This document shows positions 53,616 through 63,640 of a stretch of 64,000 nucleotides of DNA, one piece after another. The notes under the pieces were generated by a model, which did no database searches, was not told the DNA's origin, and saw only the letters and a list, made by a program, of their open reading frames with translations. The first letter of the stretch is position 1. Every line of letters starts with the position of its first letter. The position numbers were made by a program, and so were the translations under genes. Origin of the DNA: Methanothermobacter sp. K4 (GTDB lineage: Archaea > Methanobacteriota > Methanobacteria > Methanobacteriales > Methanothermobacteraceae); NCBI RefSeq assembly GCF_022014235.1, contig NZ_JAKLTD010000002.1, forward strand, positions 39,328 to 103,327, written 5' to 3'.

Positions 53616-54987
53616 GGATGTGAGCTACACCTACCCTAACCAGAAGCAGCATGCCGTCAGGGATGTTGACCTCAGAATTAAGAGGGGGGAGGCTGTGTTC
53701 ATCACAGGGAGGAGTGGCAGTGGAAAGTCCACCCTTGCACGGGCAATCACGGCTGTGGTGCCCTCCATAATGGGAGGGGACCTTAAGGGGACCGTGATGG
53801 TGAATGGCAGGGACACATCTGATCTCCAGGTTAGGGAACTTGCAGCAGATGTGGGATACGTCTTCCAGAACCCTGAATCACAGTTCTTCACCCTTAGCGT
53901 CAATGATGAGGTCTCCCTTGGACCCGAGAACCTTGAACTCCCTGACGTTGATGAGAGGGTGGGGGAGGCCCTCAGTATGGTTGGACTGGAACATAAACGG
54001 TATGAGAGCGTCTTCAGACTTTCAGATGGGGAGAAACAGAGGGTTGCAATAGCCTCACAGCTTTCAATGTCCCCTGAGATCCTCCTCATGGATGAGCCAA
54101 CGTCCAGCCTTGACCGTAAGGCAACGGATGACCTCTTTGATGTACTCCAGAGAATGCGGGATAGGACCCTGATACTCATAGACCACAGGACCTACAGGGT
54201 TCCTGATGTATTTGACCGTGTAATTGTTATGGATGAGGGCTCTGTGGTGGAGGACACTGACACAGATGCACTCATGGACCCTGATTTCAGGGATAAATAC
54301 GGCCTGAGATCCCCTGATGTAAGTTTCAGTTTCAGATCCACAGAAAGGAAGGGTAAACCTGTTCTCAGGGTTTCGGATCTCGCCTACACCCATGGTGATG
54401 ACTTCAGCTTAACCGGTATAAACCTTGAGCTCAGGGAGGGTGAGGTGCTGGGGGTAACTGGACCCAACGGCTCCGGGAAAACAACTCTTGCAAGGCTGAT
54501 CGCGGGGATCCTGAAACCTGACAGAGGATTCATTGAGGCTGATGGTGGGACCGGTCTTGTCATGCAGGACCCCGACCACCAGCTCTTCATGGACACCGTT
54601 GAGGGGGAGCTGACCTTTGGTGTGGATGATTACAGGAGCAGGGACCTTGAGGGTGTCCTGAGGACCATGAACCTCCATCATCTAAGGGAAAGGCACCCCC
54701 ATTCACTCAGCGGCGGTGAAAAACGGAGGACAGTCATATCAGCGTATATATTCAGAAAACCCGGGGTCCTCGTACTGGATGAGCCGACAACCGGTATGGA
54801 CCTTGATAACATGAAGAGACTCGCCCGGTGGATAGGTAAACTCAGGGCTGAGGGAATATCCCTCATAGTGATATCACATGACCTTGAGTTCCTTGAAATG
54901 GTTGCAGACAATCTGTTCTCAATGGATAATGGCAATGGCCTGAGGTGGTTAAATGAAGAGGATACTTGCAGTTACCACGATAAATAA
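53587..54987 (+). CDS. Fused double ECF ATPase (EcfA-EcfA')
   Basis: 466 aa with two ABC ATPase domains in one chain. Domain 1: Walker A GRSGSGKST, Q-loop FQNPESQFF, signature LSDGEKQR, Walker B LLMDEPTSS. Domain 2: Walker A GPNGSGKTT, Q-loop MQDPDHQLF, signature LSGGEKRR, Walker B LVLDEPTTG. Domain 1 has Asp for the first signature Gly pair member. Start GTG 53587 overlaps ecfT; the end overlaps cobN by 35 bp, so the whole operon is translationally packed. Confidence 0.9.
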   Translation: MVQLYAVSFEDVSYTYPNQKQHAVRDVDLRIKRGEAVFITGRSGSGKSTLARAITAVVPSIMGGDLKGTVMVNGRDTSDLQVRELAADVGYVFQNPESQFFTLSVNDEVSLGPENLELPDVDERVGEALSMVGLEHKRYESVFRLSDGEKQRVAIASQLSMSPEILLMDEPTSSLDRKATDDLFDVLQRMRDRTLILIDHRTYRVPDVFDRVIVMDEGSVVEDTDTDALMDPDFRDKYGLRSPDVSFSFRSTERKGKPVLRVSDLAYTHGDDFSLTGINLELREGEVLGVTGPNGSGKTTLARLIAGILKPDRGFIEADGGTGLVMQDPDHQLFMDTVEGELTFGVDDYRSRDLEGVLRTMNLHHLRERHPHSLSGGEKRRTVISAYIFRKPGVLVLDEPTTGMDLDNMKRLARWIGKLRAEGISLIVISHDLEFLEMVADNLFSMDNGNGLRWLNEEDTCSYHDK

Positions 54988-57900
54988 CACAGCCTCACTC
55001 AAGGAGGCCCTCATGAAGATAAGGGATAAACATGGGGACATCGTCAGCATAAAGAAGGTATATCTGGAGAGGTACGAGGACCCCTCTGTCCCCCTGGACG
55101 AGCTTGAGAGGGACGTTGAAGAGGCAGATGTGGTGCTTGTGGATATAAGGGGAAACGAGAGGATAGGCCGGGAACTTCCAGGTATCCTTGAGGGAAGGGA
55201 TAAAACCGTCATAACCCTCGTCTGGGGAAGCAACCACATACTCTCCCTCACATCAATGGGGCGTCTGGATCTAGGAAGACTCGTTGAACTGGCCCCTGAT
55301 AGAATCGACTCAATGGTGAGGTCAAGGGACACCCGGGAGATCCTGAGGATAGGTGGTTCAGATGAGATCAGGGATGACCTTGAGAACTGGTTCAGGATAA
55401 TGGACTACTATGGGGGTGGCGACCCTGATAACCTCATGAACATGATCCTCTTCATTCTTGACGCATATACTGACCTGGAGGTCCCCCATGATGACCCTGT
55501 GGAGATGCCAGCATACGGCCTCTACCTCCCGTTCAGGGGATTCTACACTGACATTGAATCATACCGGAGGGCATCAAAATTTGACCCGGACCTCCCAACG
55601 GTGGGAATGCTCTTCTACTCGGGGATGCACTTTGATGATACAAGGCCACTGGTTGAGGAGCTCTATTGGAGGCTGCACGGGGAGGTAAACTGTACCATCG
55701 TTTTCTCGGATGTTGAAAACAATCTGAGGGCCCTGGAGGAGTACATGGGTGATGTGGACCTCTTCGTCAACATGCAGTACTTTCAGCTCAACGGGGGGCC
55801 CCTGGGAGGCGACCCTGAAGCAACCAGGGAACTCCTCAGGAGGATAAACGCACCATACCTCATCTGTCTGAGGGGCTACGAGACAGACCTTGATGAGTGG
55901 GAGGGGGACCTGAACGGCCTGAACCCAATGGAGGTGGTCCTGGGGGTGACACTACCTGAACTGGACGGGGGATTCGAGCCTGTTTTCACTGCAGGTATGA
56001 GGACCCTTGATGACCCGGACCTCGGTGAGGTGAGGGTGGTTGAGGTTGTACCTGAGCGGATGGATAAATTTGCAGCACGCATCAGAAACTGGCTGAAGCT
56101 CAGAAGCAGAAAAAACCATGATAAAAGGCTGGCCATTATCATCTACGACTACCCTCCAGGAGAGGCGAACCTTGGAAGCGCAGGGTACCTTGATGTCCTT
56201 GAAAGCCTCGAGAGGTTCCTCCAGAGACTCCATGAGAATGGTTACAGCGTCAGACTCCCTGAAGAGGCCCTGAAGGACATGATAATGGCTGAGGGTCTCA
56301 TAAACAGCCCATCATACCTCCAGTGTGGGGGTGTGAGGCTTCCAGCGGACCAGTACATTGAATGGTTCAGGGAACTCCCCGACGAGCTAAAGAGTGAAAT
56401 ATGTGCCACATGGGGAGAACCGCCAGGGGATGTGATGGTTGATGGTGATGACATAATGATCCCTGTGGTTGAACTCGGCTCTGTTTACCTCTGCATACAG
56501 CCGTCAAGGGGACTCATGGACGCCAATGGATATCACAGCCGTAACATGCCACCACACCACCAGTACCTGGCATTCTACCTCTACCTCCAGTCCCTTGAAC
56601 CTGATGCCGTGGTGCACTTCGGGATGCACGGGACACTGGAATTTCTCCCTGGAAAGGAGACGGCACTCGGGGATAAATGCTACCCCGACCTCCTCATCGG
56701 GGACCTGCCAAACATATACCTTTACTGGGCTGGAAACACCTCGGAGTCAACCATAGCCAGGAGAAGATCCTATGCACTCCCCATATCCCATGCATCACCA
56801 CCATTCATGGCCTCTGACCTTTACGGGGAATACCAGAACCTTGAAGAACTCATAGGGGAGTGGCATGAGGTGGGGGGTGAGGAGTTAAGGGAGAGGATAG
56901 AGCTGGAGGCATCCAGACTCAACCTCAAAGGTGATATGGGCGAGATTGAATCAGAGATATTCAGGATGAAGAGGCGCCTCATCCCCAGGGGGCTTCATGT
57001 CATTGACACAGAGTGGAGCATTGATGATCTGGCAGCCTACCTCATGGGGGTCCTCAGGTTTGAGAGGAAGTACCCATCCATACACTCAATGGTCGCAGAG
57101 AGGATGGGGGTTAACTACAGTGAGGTTAAGGACACCGCAGCAGGTTGGAAAGTTGAGGAGAGGGCACTGAAGGTACTGAAGGATATACTCCTTGGGAAGG
57201 ATGTGGATCTCCCTGCTGATTATGTTGAATGGGTCAGAGGTTTATCAGAAAGGTGCGACTTCACAGGGGAAACAGAATCCCTTCTTGAGGCCCTCTCAGG
57301 TAATTATGTCCCACCAGGGAGGGGCGGGGACCCTGTGAGGGACCCTGAGACCTACCCCACAGGGTATGCCATGTATGCCTTCGATCCAGTGAAGATACCC
57401 ACATCATCTGCAGAGGCCAGGGGGAGGCTGGCTGCAGAGCTGCTCCTCAGGGACCACCTTGAGAGGCATGGAAGGTACCCTGAAACCGTTGCAGTTGTTC
57501 TATGGGGATTTGAAACCCTGAAGACCGGCGGTGAGACCATCTCAATGATCCTTGAACTTCTGGGTGTCCGCATAAACAGGAAGTATGGCCCCTGGGCAAA
57601 GAACATAGAGGTGATACCCCTGGAGGAGCTTGGAAGGCCAAGGGTGGATGTAATTGTTAACATATGCGGTATATTCAGGGACACCCTGGGAAGCCAGATC
57701 GAGCTGCTAAACAGGGCTTTTAAGGCGGTTGCAAACATTGATGAGGACCCTGAGGACAACCACATCCTGAAGCACAACCTTGAGGATGGGCCGGTTAAGG
57801 TTCCCGCAAGGATATTTGGACCGGCACCATCAGAGTATGCAAGCACACTACCGGAACTCATCGATGACGGAAGCTGGGGCTCTGAGGATGAACTTGCATC

Positions 57901-58507
57901 CACCTACATGGGGGAGATGTGTTACGCCCACCTCCCCGGCGGTGTCAGGGAGGCCGGGGATGAGTTCAGAAGGAACCTCCAGAGGGTTGAGGTGGTGGCC
58001 CAGGAGAGGGACAACGTGGAGTACGAGGTGACCGACCTCGACCACTACTATGAATTCATGGGTGGCCTTACATCATCCATCAGGAGCCTCGGGGGCTCAT
58101 GCAGGGTGAGGGTTGTGGACTCAACAGAGGACGAGCTCTACGTTGAGGGCCTCGAAGATGTCATAGGTAGGGCTGTAAGGTGCAGGGTCCTCAACCCGCG
58201 CTGGCTTGACGGAATGCTGGCCCATGATTATCACGGGGCGAAGAACATCAAGGACCGGGTGGAGCACCTCCTGGGCTTCTCAGCCACGACCGGGGCCGTG
58301 GAGAACTGGGTATATGATGATGTTGCAGAAACACTGATACTTGACGATGAGATGAGGAGAAGGATCACAGAGAACAACCCCTTTGCAGCGGTCCGGATGG
58401 GTGAGATACTCCTTGAAACGGCTGAGAGGGGCTACTGGGACGCATCGGATGATGTGATTGAGAGGATAAGGGAGATGGTTCTCAACATTGAATATGAACT
58501 TGAGTAG
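54953..58507 (+). CDS. CobN/ChlH-family metal chelatase large subunit
   Basis: 1184 aa, the length of CobN proteins, which insert a metal into a tetrapyrrole with ATP from the ChlI/D-type partner. The family block AVVHFGMHGTLEFLPGKE with its metal/porphyrin-contact His is intact, as are WAGNTSESTIARRRSYA and GAENW-type ending (TGAVENWVYDD). ATG 54953 follows AGGTGG and lies inside the ATPase gene. In methanogens cobalt and nickel are normally inserted early by small CbiX/CfbA chelatases, so the substrate of this large enzyme is open. Confidence 0.86.
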   Translation: MKRILAVTTINNTASLKEALMKIRDKHGDIVSIKKVYLERYEDPSVPLDELERDVEEADVVLVDIRGNERIGRELPGILEGRDKTVITLVWGSNHILSLTSMGRLDLGRLVELAPDRIDSMVRSRDTREILRIGGSDEIRDDLENWFRIMDYYGGGDPDNLMNMILFILDAYTDLEVPHDDPVEMPAYGLYLPFRGFYTDIESYRRASKFDPDLPTVGMLFYSGMHFDDTRPLVEELYWRLHGEVNCTIVFSDVENNLRALEEYMGDVDLFVNMQYFQLNGGPLGGDPEATRELLRRINAPYLICLRGYETDLDEWEGDLNGLNPMEVVLGVTLPELDGGFEPVFTAGMRTLDDPDLGEVRVVEVVPERMDKFAARIRNWLKLRSRKNHDKRLAIIIYDYPPGEANLGSAGYLDVLESLERFLQRLHENGYSVRLPEEALKDMIMAEGLINSPSYLQCGGVRLPADQYIEWFRELPDELKSEICATWGEPPGDVMVDGDDIMIPVVELGSVYLCIQPSRGLMDANGYHSRNMPPHHQYLAFYLYLQSLEPDAVVHFGMHGTLEFLPGKETALGDKCYPDLLIGDLPNIYLYWAGNTSESTIARRRSYALPISHASPPFMASDLYGEYQNLEELIGEWHEVGGEELRERIELEASRLNLKGDMGEIESEIFRMKRRLIPRGLHVIDTEWSIDDLAAYLMGVLRFERKYPSIHSMVAERMGVNYSEVKDTAAGWKVEERALKVLKDILLGKDVDLPADYVEWVRGLSERCDFTGETESLLEALSGNYVPPGRGGDPVRDPETYPTGYAMYAFDPVKIPTSSAEARGRLAAELLLRDHLERHGRYPETVAVVLWGFETLKTGGETISMILELLGVRINRKYGPWAKNIEVIPLEELGRPRVDVIVNICGIFRDTLGSQIELLNRAFKAVANIDEDPEDNHILKHNLEDGPVKVPARIFGPAPSEYASTLPELIDDGSWGSEDELASTYMGEMCYAHLPGGVREAGDEFRRNLQRVEVVAQERDNVEYEVTDLDHYYEFMGGLTSSIRSLGGSCRVRVVDSTEDELYVEGLEDVIGRAVRCRVLNPRWLDGMLAHDYHGAKNIKDRVEHLLGFSATTGAVENWVYDDVAETLILDDEMRRRITENNPFAAVRMGEILLETAERGYWDASDDVIERIREMVLNIEYELE

Positions 58508-58592
58508 CGGCTTCGTAAACAGCTTCATTATTATCTGGAGGGGAGTCAGAAGTTCATTAATGTATCTTCTCATTTTTGTTTAACATAAAAGG

Positions 58593-58600
58593 TTTAATAT
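58593..58600 (+). promoter_or_regulatory. TATA box of the giant kinase, probable leaderless transcript
   Basis: TTTAATAT centred about 29 bases before ATG 58626; the expected start of transcription coincides closely with the ATG, and no ribosome-binding site is present. Confidence 0.55.
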
Positions 58601-58625
58601 ACCAAGAAATGCAATACATATATAC

Positions 58626-61600
58626 ATGCCATCTGCCCTTGTCGTTGAGGATGAGGCAGTAACCGCACTTGAACTTGTAAGGCTTCTTGAAGCATGGGGC
58701 TATGATGCGGTTTCTGTGAGTAGCGGGGAGGAAGCCATTGAAACCGCTCTCAGGATGAAACCCGATATCATCCTCATGGACATAGTCCTCCAGTCGGAGG
58801 TTGATGGAGTCAGGGCAGCAAGCGCCATAAAAAGGGTTCTTGATGTCCCAGTGGTGTTCCTCACAGCATATTCAAGCCGGAAGACATTTGAGAGGGCATC
58901 CGAGGTTGAGCCGGACGCCTATCTCCTGAAACCCTTCAATTCAAGGGAGCTTGCATACGCCCTTGAACTCGCCATCTACAAGAACAAGATGCAGAAGCTC
59001 CTCTCCCATGCCAACAGAAGGTACCAGCAGATACTGGATACAACAGGTGAGGGAGTCTGTATATTCAGCTCAGACGGAATCATACAGTACTGCAATAAGA
59101 GGATGGCTGACCTTTTATCATGCAGACGCGGGGATATTACAGGAAAAAGTATATTTGATTTTATACACCCTGGGGACAGGAAAACAATGGAGCGTATCTT
59201 TGATTCCTGCCGTAAGGGCGTATCAGGGGAGCATGAGATCCGCTTCAGGGTAACTGATGGTACCACGAAATGGATGATCCTCTCAGGTCACCCCATAATT
59301 GAGTCATCCCAGTTCAGGGGTGGCTTCTGCATGTTCCGTGATGTGACAGGGCAGAAGATGGTTGAGAGGCGTCTTAGAAAGACAAACAGATGTCTGGAGC
59401 TTCTAAGCAGAATTAACCTTAAGGCGGCGGTTTCAACCGATCCGTCTGAACTCATGGAAGGCATATGCAAACTCCTGGTTGATGGGGGATACTCACATGC
59501 ATCATTCAGGACACCTGACGGTGTTACTGAAGGTGAGGGTCCAGTGCCAGATGTCACTCTGAGAGAAGGCATCCACACCGGGAAGAAGGGATCAACCGCG
59601 GTCATCCAGCTGGAGAACTGCAAAAACCCACTCTACCTGGTGGTTTCAGCGAGGAGGAAAATTGATGATGCGGAGATGAAATTCCTTAGGGAAATTGCCT
59701 CAAGCACATCAGAGACCCTCAGGAGAATCAGCTCAGAAAGTAAACTTGATTCCATCTCATCAAGGTACCGTGAAATCTTCGAGAATGCCGGGGACGCCAT
59801 ATTCCTTGTGAAGGGCGAGAAAATAATTGAATGTAACAGAACCGCCCTGGAACTCTTCAGGGGAGAGACGGACGACATAAAGGGTAAAACCCCCTGGGAA
59901 CTCTCACCTGAGTACCAGAATGATGGAAAGTCCTCAGAATTGGCCCGGGCCATTATTGAAAGGGTAATGTCAGGTGAAAGGTGTGAATTCGACTGGCTCC
60001 ACAGGAAAATCACAGGTGAGGTTTTCCCCACAAGGGTGACCCTCAGCAGGTCAGGGGACCTTGTGATGGGCATAGTCAGGGACATGACAGCCCTCTACAG
60101 GGCTCATAAAAAGCTTAGAACTGAGCACAGAAAATTCAGGGACCTCCTTGAGTCAATACCAGACCCCACATTCGCAATTGACACCGATGGAAGGGTTATA
60201 GCCTGGAACAGGGAGATGGAAAAGCTCACAGGTGTAAGGAAGGACGAGATAATGGGTGAGGGTGACAGGGCATACGCAATTCCATTTTACGGTAAAAGAA
60301 CCCCGGGACTTCTTGAATTCATTTTAAAACCCGAGGATCTCCCTGAAAGGTACAGGAACATCAGAAGGGATGGAAATTCAATCTACGCCGAGGTCTATGT
60401 GGGGCACATGGGAAGACACTTCCAGATCAAGGCATCCCCAATATACGATGAACATGAGGAGGTCATGGGTGCTGTGGAGATACTGCGGGATGTTACAGAT
60501 TACATTGAGACCAAGAAGAAACTTGAGAAATCACGGGAAAGTTACAGGACGATATTCGAAAACAGGGCCACACCTACCGCAGTTACAGACAGGGAATTCA
60601 ATATTCTGAGGACAAACAGGGTTTTCACAGAGATCTTCGGGAAATCAGAGGGAATCAACATGGCCGATATCATCCAGGAGGAGGACCTTGAGAAACTCCA
60701 CGGAATCCAGGATAAATGCAGGGCACTCCTCAGGATGAAAGCTGGTGATAGGATTCTCCAGATGATAGTCCACAGGGGTGATATTCCAGGTTCAGACGAG
60801 GTGGTGCTGAGCTTCAATGACATAACAAAACTCAAAATGTCCCAGCACAAGCTGAGGGATGAACTCAGGGTCAGGATGGTTCTAAGTGAGATATACCCCC
60901 ATGCGGTTTCCGCTGAGAGCATAGGGGAATTCACAGAGTACATCCTTGATGCGGCATGCCAGGTTACAGGTGCAGAGAAGGGCGCCATAAGGCTTAAAAA
61001 CAGAAGAGAACTTCTTGTATCAGGGGGGCTCAGTAATGAGGAAATTGAGGCGATTTCAGATGATGGAATCTCAGCATCAGGGGACACCATACGTTTCAGT
61101 GCATCATCCGGGGACATGAAATCTGAGATCATCCTCATGGGTGAGAATTTCCATAAATCAGACCTGAGGGCGGTTAAACACCTATCACAGTATTATCTCC
61201 TGGCAGTGAGGCAGCTGGCCTACAGGAAGAGAATGATGGAACATCAGAATCATCTGAGGCTAATAAATATTATACTTAAATCTGCAGAGACAGATGCCCC
61301 GGGTATCTTCATGGAACGGGTTCTTGATGCCATCATACGCTGCCCAGAATTCAGGTCAGCTGCAGCCTACATTGAACCCGACCTGCGCATAGAGAGGGGA
61401 ATGGATGCCCCTGAAGACCTTCCTGATTCCCGTGAACCTCAACTGGATGAAAATTCAGCTGAAATACCCATAATAATCGATGCTGAGGTTAAGGGAATCC
61501 TTAAACTGGGTTTAGAGGCAGATAAAATCCAGGAAAAAACTGAATTCCTTGAGGTACTTGGAGCTGAGATCTCTGATGGAATTCAGAGGATAATGATGCA

Positions 61601-62237
61601 CAGGCAGATCATAGAGTCCCTCTATGAAAAGGAGGTGCTTCTGCGGGAGATACACCACCGTGTCAAGAACAACCTACAGATAGTTGCAAGCCTCCTCTCA
61701 CTTCAGTCAGCCTACACAGATAACCCTGAAATCCTGGATATCCTCAGGGAGAGCCAGCTGCGGGTGAGGACGATGGCGGTCGCCCATGAAAAGATATACC
61801 AGTCAAAGGCCATATCCAGCATAAACCTTGGGGAATACCTCAAAACACTTGCAGATGAGATGGTCACACTCCAGTCAAACGAAAGAATATTCATAGAACT
61901 CGAATTTGAATACGATGATATAATGGTGGAGATGGAAAGATGCATCCCCATTGGCCTCATAACAAATGAGATAATCTCAAATTCAGTGAAACATGCATTC
62001 ACAGGGGATAGGGGTAAAATAAGTGTATCAGTCAGAAAAACCGGTGATAGCTGTTTCCTTGAGATATCTGATAATGGCAGGGGCCTTCCAGCGGACTTCA
62101 ACATAGAGGAACTCAAATCCCTTGGAATGCAGCTTGTGGCAAACCTCGTAAGGCAGATCGATGGCGAACTAGAATACGGAAACCGTGATGGGGCCTGCTT
62201 CAGGATAACCTTCCCACTTATTGATCGCGGCTCATAA
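58626..62237 (+). CDS. Giant hybrid sensor kinase: REC, multiple PAS/GAF, HisKA_2
   Basis: 1203 aa, soluble. REC 1-120 (acceptor Asp in IILMDIVLQSEVDG; LKPFNS), PAS near 130-250 (ILDTTGEGVCIFSSDGIIQYCN), a GAF-like stretch to about 375, further PAS units near 385-490 (NAGDAIFLVKGEKIIECN), 500-620 (SIPDPTFAIDTDGRVIAWN) and 625-735, two GAF-like stretches (about 755-870 and 880-990), H-box LLREIHHRVKNNLQIVAS near 1005 and an ATPase domain (NEIISNSVKHAF, DNGRGLP). Several independent ligand or redox inputs are possible. Confidence 0.87.
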   Translation: MPSALVVEDEAVTALELVRLLEAWGYDAVSVSSGEEAIETALRMKPDIILMDIVLQSEVDGVRAASAIKRVLDVPVVFLTAYSSRKTFERASEVEPDAYLLKPFNSRELAYALELAIYKNKMQKLLSHANRRYQQILDTTGEGVCIFSSDGIIQYCNKRMADLLSCRRGDITGKSIFDFIHPGDRKTMERIFDSCRKGVSGEHEIRFRVTDGTTKWMILSGHPIIESSQFRGGFCMFRDVTGQKMVERRLRKTNRCLELLSRINLKAAVSTDPSELMEGICKLLVDGGYSHASFRTPDGVTEGEGPVPDVTLREGIHTGKKGSTAVIQLENCKNPLYLVVSARRKIDDAEMKFLREIASSTSETLRRISSESKLDSISSRYREIFENAGDAIFLVKGEKIIECNRTALELFRGETDDIKGKTPWELSPEYQNDGKSSELARAIIERVMSGERCEFDWLHRKITGEVFPTRVTLSRSGDLVMGIVRDMTALYRAHKKLRTEHRKFRDLLESIPDPTFAIDTDGRVIAWNREMEKLTGVRKDEIMGEGDRAYAIPFYGKRTPGLLEFILKPEDLPERYRNIRRDGNSIYAEVYVGHMGRHFQIKASPIYDEHEEVMGAVEILRDVTDYIETKKKLEKSRESYRTIFENRATPTAVTDREFNILRTNRVFTEIFGKSEGINMADIIQEEDLEKLHGIQDKCRALLRMKAGDRILQMIVHRGDIPGSDEVVLSFNDITKLKMSQHKLRDELRVRMVLSEIYPHAVSAESIGEFTEYILDAACQVTGAEKGAIRLKNRRELLVSGGLSNEEIEAISDDGISASGDTIRFSASSGDMKSEIILMGENFHKSDLRAVKHLSQYYLLAVRQLAYRKRMMEHQNHLRLINIILKSAETDAPGIFMERVLDAIIRCPEFRSAAAYIEPDLRIERGMDAPEDLPDSREPQLDENSAEIPIIIDAEVKGILKLGLEADKIQEKTEFLEVLGAEISDGIQRIMMHRQIIESLYEKEVLLREIHHRVKNNLQIVASLLSLQSAYTDNPEILDILRESQLRVRTMAVAHEKIYQSKAISSINLGEYLKTLADEMVTLQSNERIFIELEFEYDDIMVEMERCIPIGLITNEIISNSVKHAFTGDRGKISVSVRKTGDSCFLEISDNGRGLPADFNIEELKSLGMQLVANLVRQIDGELEYGNRDGACFRITFPLIDRGS

Positions 62238-62265
62238 TCACATGCTTTTGCTGAGTATTAGCACT

Positions 62266-63507
62266 TTAACTGTTTCTTCCCATGCCTCTCAGTATCAGTG
62301 AGTCCTCCACCTTTGCAATGAATGACCTCATCCTGAGGACCTTATCAGGGCTTGTTGATACAGCATCGACACCCATCTCAACGAGTTTCCTCACCAGAAC
62401 ATAATTTGTTGCAGCGTATCCAGCAGCATAGACCTCCACACCCCTTTCATGGCACGCACCAACCACCTCCTCAACCATTCCCAGGACTGCAGGGTGTGAT
62501 AGATTGAAGATACCTGCAACACGGGTGCTCCTCCTGTCAGCTGCAAGGCTGCACATGGTGAGGTCACTGAGGCCGAGTGAGACAAAATCCACGCCTTCAT
62601 CAAGGAGTTCATCTATCTGTAGAGCAATGGATGGTGTTTCAATGGACGCGCCCACCCTGAGGTCCCTGTGGGGTCTTATGCCTGATTCATCGAGGATTTC
62701 AACTGCCTGGACATATTCAGGGATGTCCCTTATGAAGGGGAACTTCAGCTCAAGGTTACTGTATCCAGAATCCAGGAGATTCCTCAATGCCTCAAATTCT
62801 GCTTTCAAAACCTCAGTATCCCTGAGATCCCTTTTTATAGCCCTCATACCCAGGAAGGGGTTCCTCTCATGGGGTTCCATGGATCCGCGGAGGTGTGTGA
62901 GTTCATCTGTCGGAATGTCAAATGTCCTGAAGCATACAGGTTTCGGGTGGAATGCTTCAAGTATCTCCTCAAGACCCCTTTCAAGAACCCTGGAGAGTTT
63001 ACCTTCCTTCAAAAGCAGGTAGGGGTGTTTTCCTGTCTCTATGACCATGTTCTCTATCCTTACAGAGCCAACACCATCCGCAAAGTCAGCGACCCTTGCT
63101 GCGAGCCAGGGGAAATTCAGGTTCACCATGACCCTTGTGGCTGTCTCATGGACGCCAATCACATCATCCCTGGACGCCCAGTCCATGACGCCCCTGTAGA
63201 TGTTCCCGGTTTTACCATCCACCGTGACTACCATGCCCTCCCTGAGAACTCTTGTGGCTGCCTCTGTTCCAAGTACGCAGGGTATTCCAAGTTCCCTGAG
63301 TGTTATTGCGGCGTGGCTCGTGAGTCCACCGTAATCTGCTATAACAGCGGCGGCCCTTTTGATTTCAGGCAGCATATCCCTGGCTATCTTTTTGAAGACA
63401 GCCACCTCTCCCCATTCAAGGCTGCACGCATCCTCAAGGTTCCTTATTATACGCACCCTGCCGCTTCGCCTTCCGGCACCGGCACCCACACCCCTCAGGA
63501 TCTGCAT
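62266..63507 (-). CDS. PEP-synthase/PPDK-like protein lacking the ATP-grasp domain and catalytic Cys
   Basis: 413 aa. It begins directly with the swivelling phosphohistidine domain (YGGLTSHAAITLRELGIPCVLG, His conserved) followed by the PEP-binding TIM barrel (FRTFDIPTDEL, RNPFLGMRAIK, GASIETPS, LGLSDLTMCSLAADR). The N-terminal nucleotide-binding domain of PEP synthase is absent. Where the barrel normally has the proton-donor Cys (ICGEAPS-like) this protein has YAAGYAAT. It is therefore not a standard PEP synthase. A phosphotransfer or regulatory role is possible. It converges on the kinase with a 28-bp gap. Confidence 0.8.
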   Translation of the reverse strand: MQILRGVGAGAGRRSGRVRIIRNLEDACSLEWGEVAVFKKIARDMLPEIKRAAAVIADYGGLTSHAAITLRELGIPCVLGTEAATRVLREGMVVTVDGKTGNIYRGVMDWASRDDVIGVHETATRVMVNLNFPWLAARVADFADGVGSVRIENMVIETGKHPYLLLKEGKLSRVLERGLEEILEAFHPKPVCFRTFDIPTDELTHLRGSMEPHERNPFLGMRAIKRDLRDTEVLKAEFEALRNLLDSGYSNLELKFPFIRDIPEYVQAVEILDESGIRPHRDLRVGASIETPSIALQIDELLDEGVDFVSLGLSDLTMCSLAADRRSTRVAGIFNLSHPAVLGMVEEVVGACHERGVEVYAAGYAATNYVLVRKLVEMGVDAVSTSPDKVLRMRSFIAKVEDSLILRGMGRNS

Positions 63508-63640
63508 GTGATCTATATATGTTTAATCATGTTAAAAATAGTATGCTCAATCTGCACCATAACTCCGTCCAGTTTAAACATTCCAGTAAAAGGAAATAAA
63601 TTTTGCTATTCCTTGATCAGGATAAAAGAAAAATTAAATT

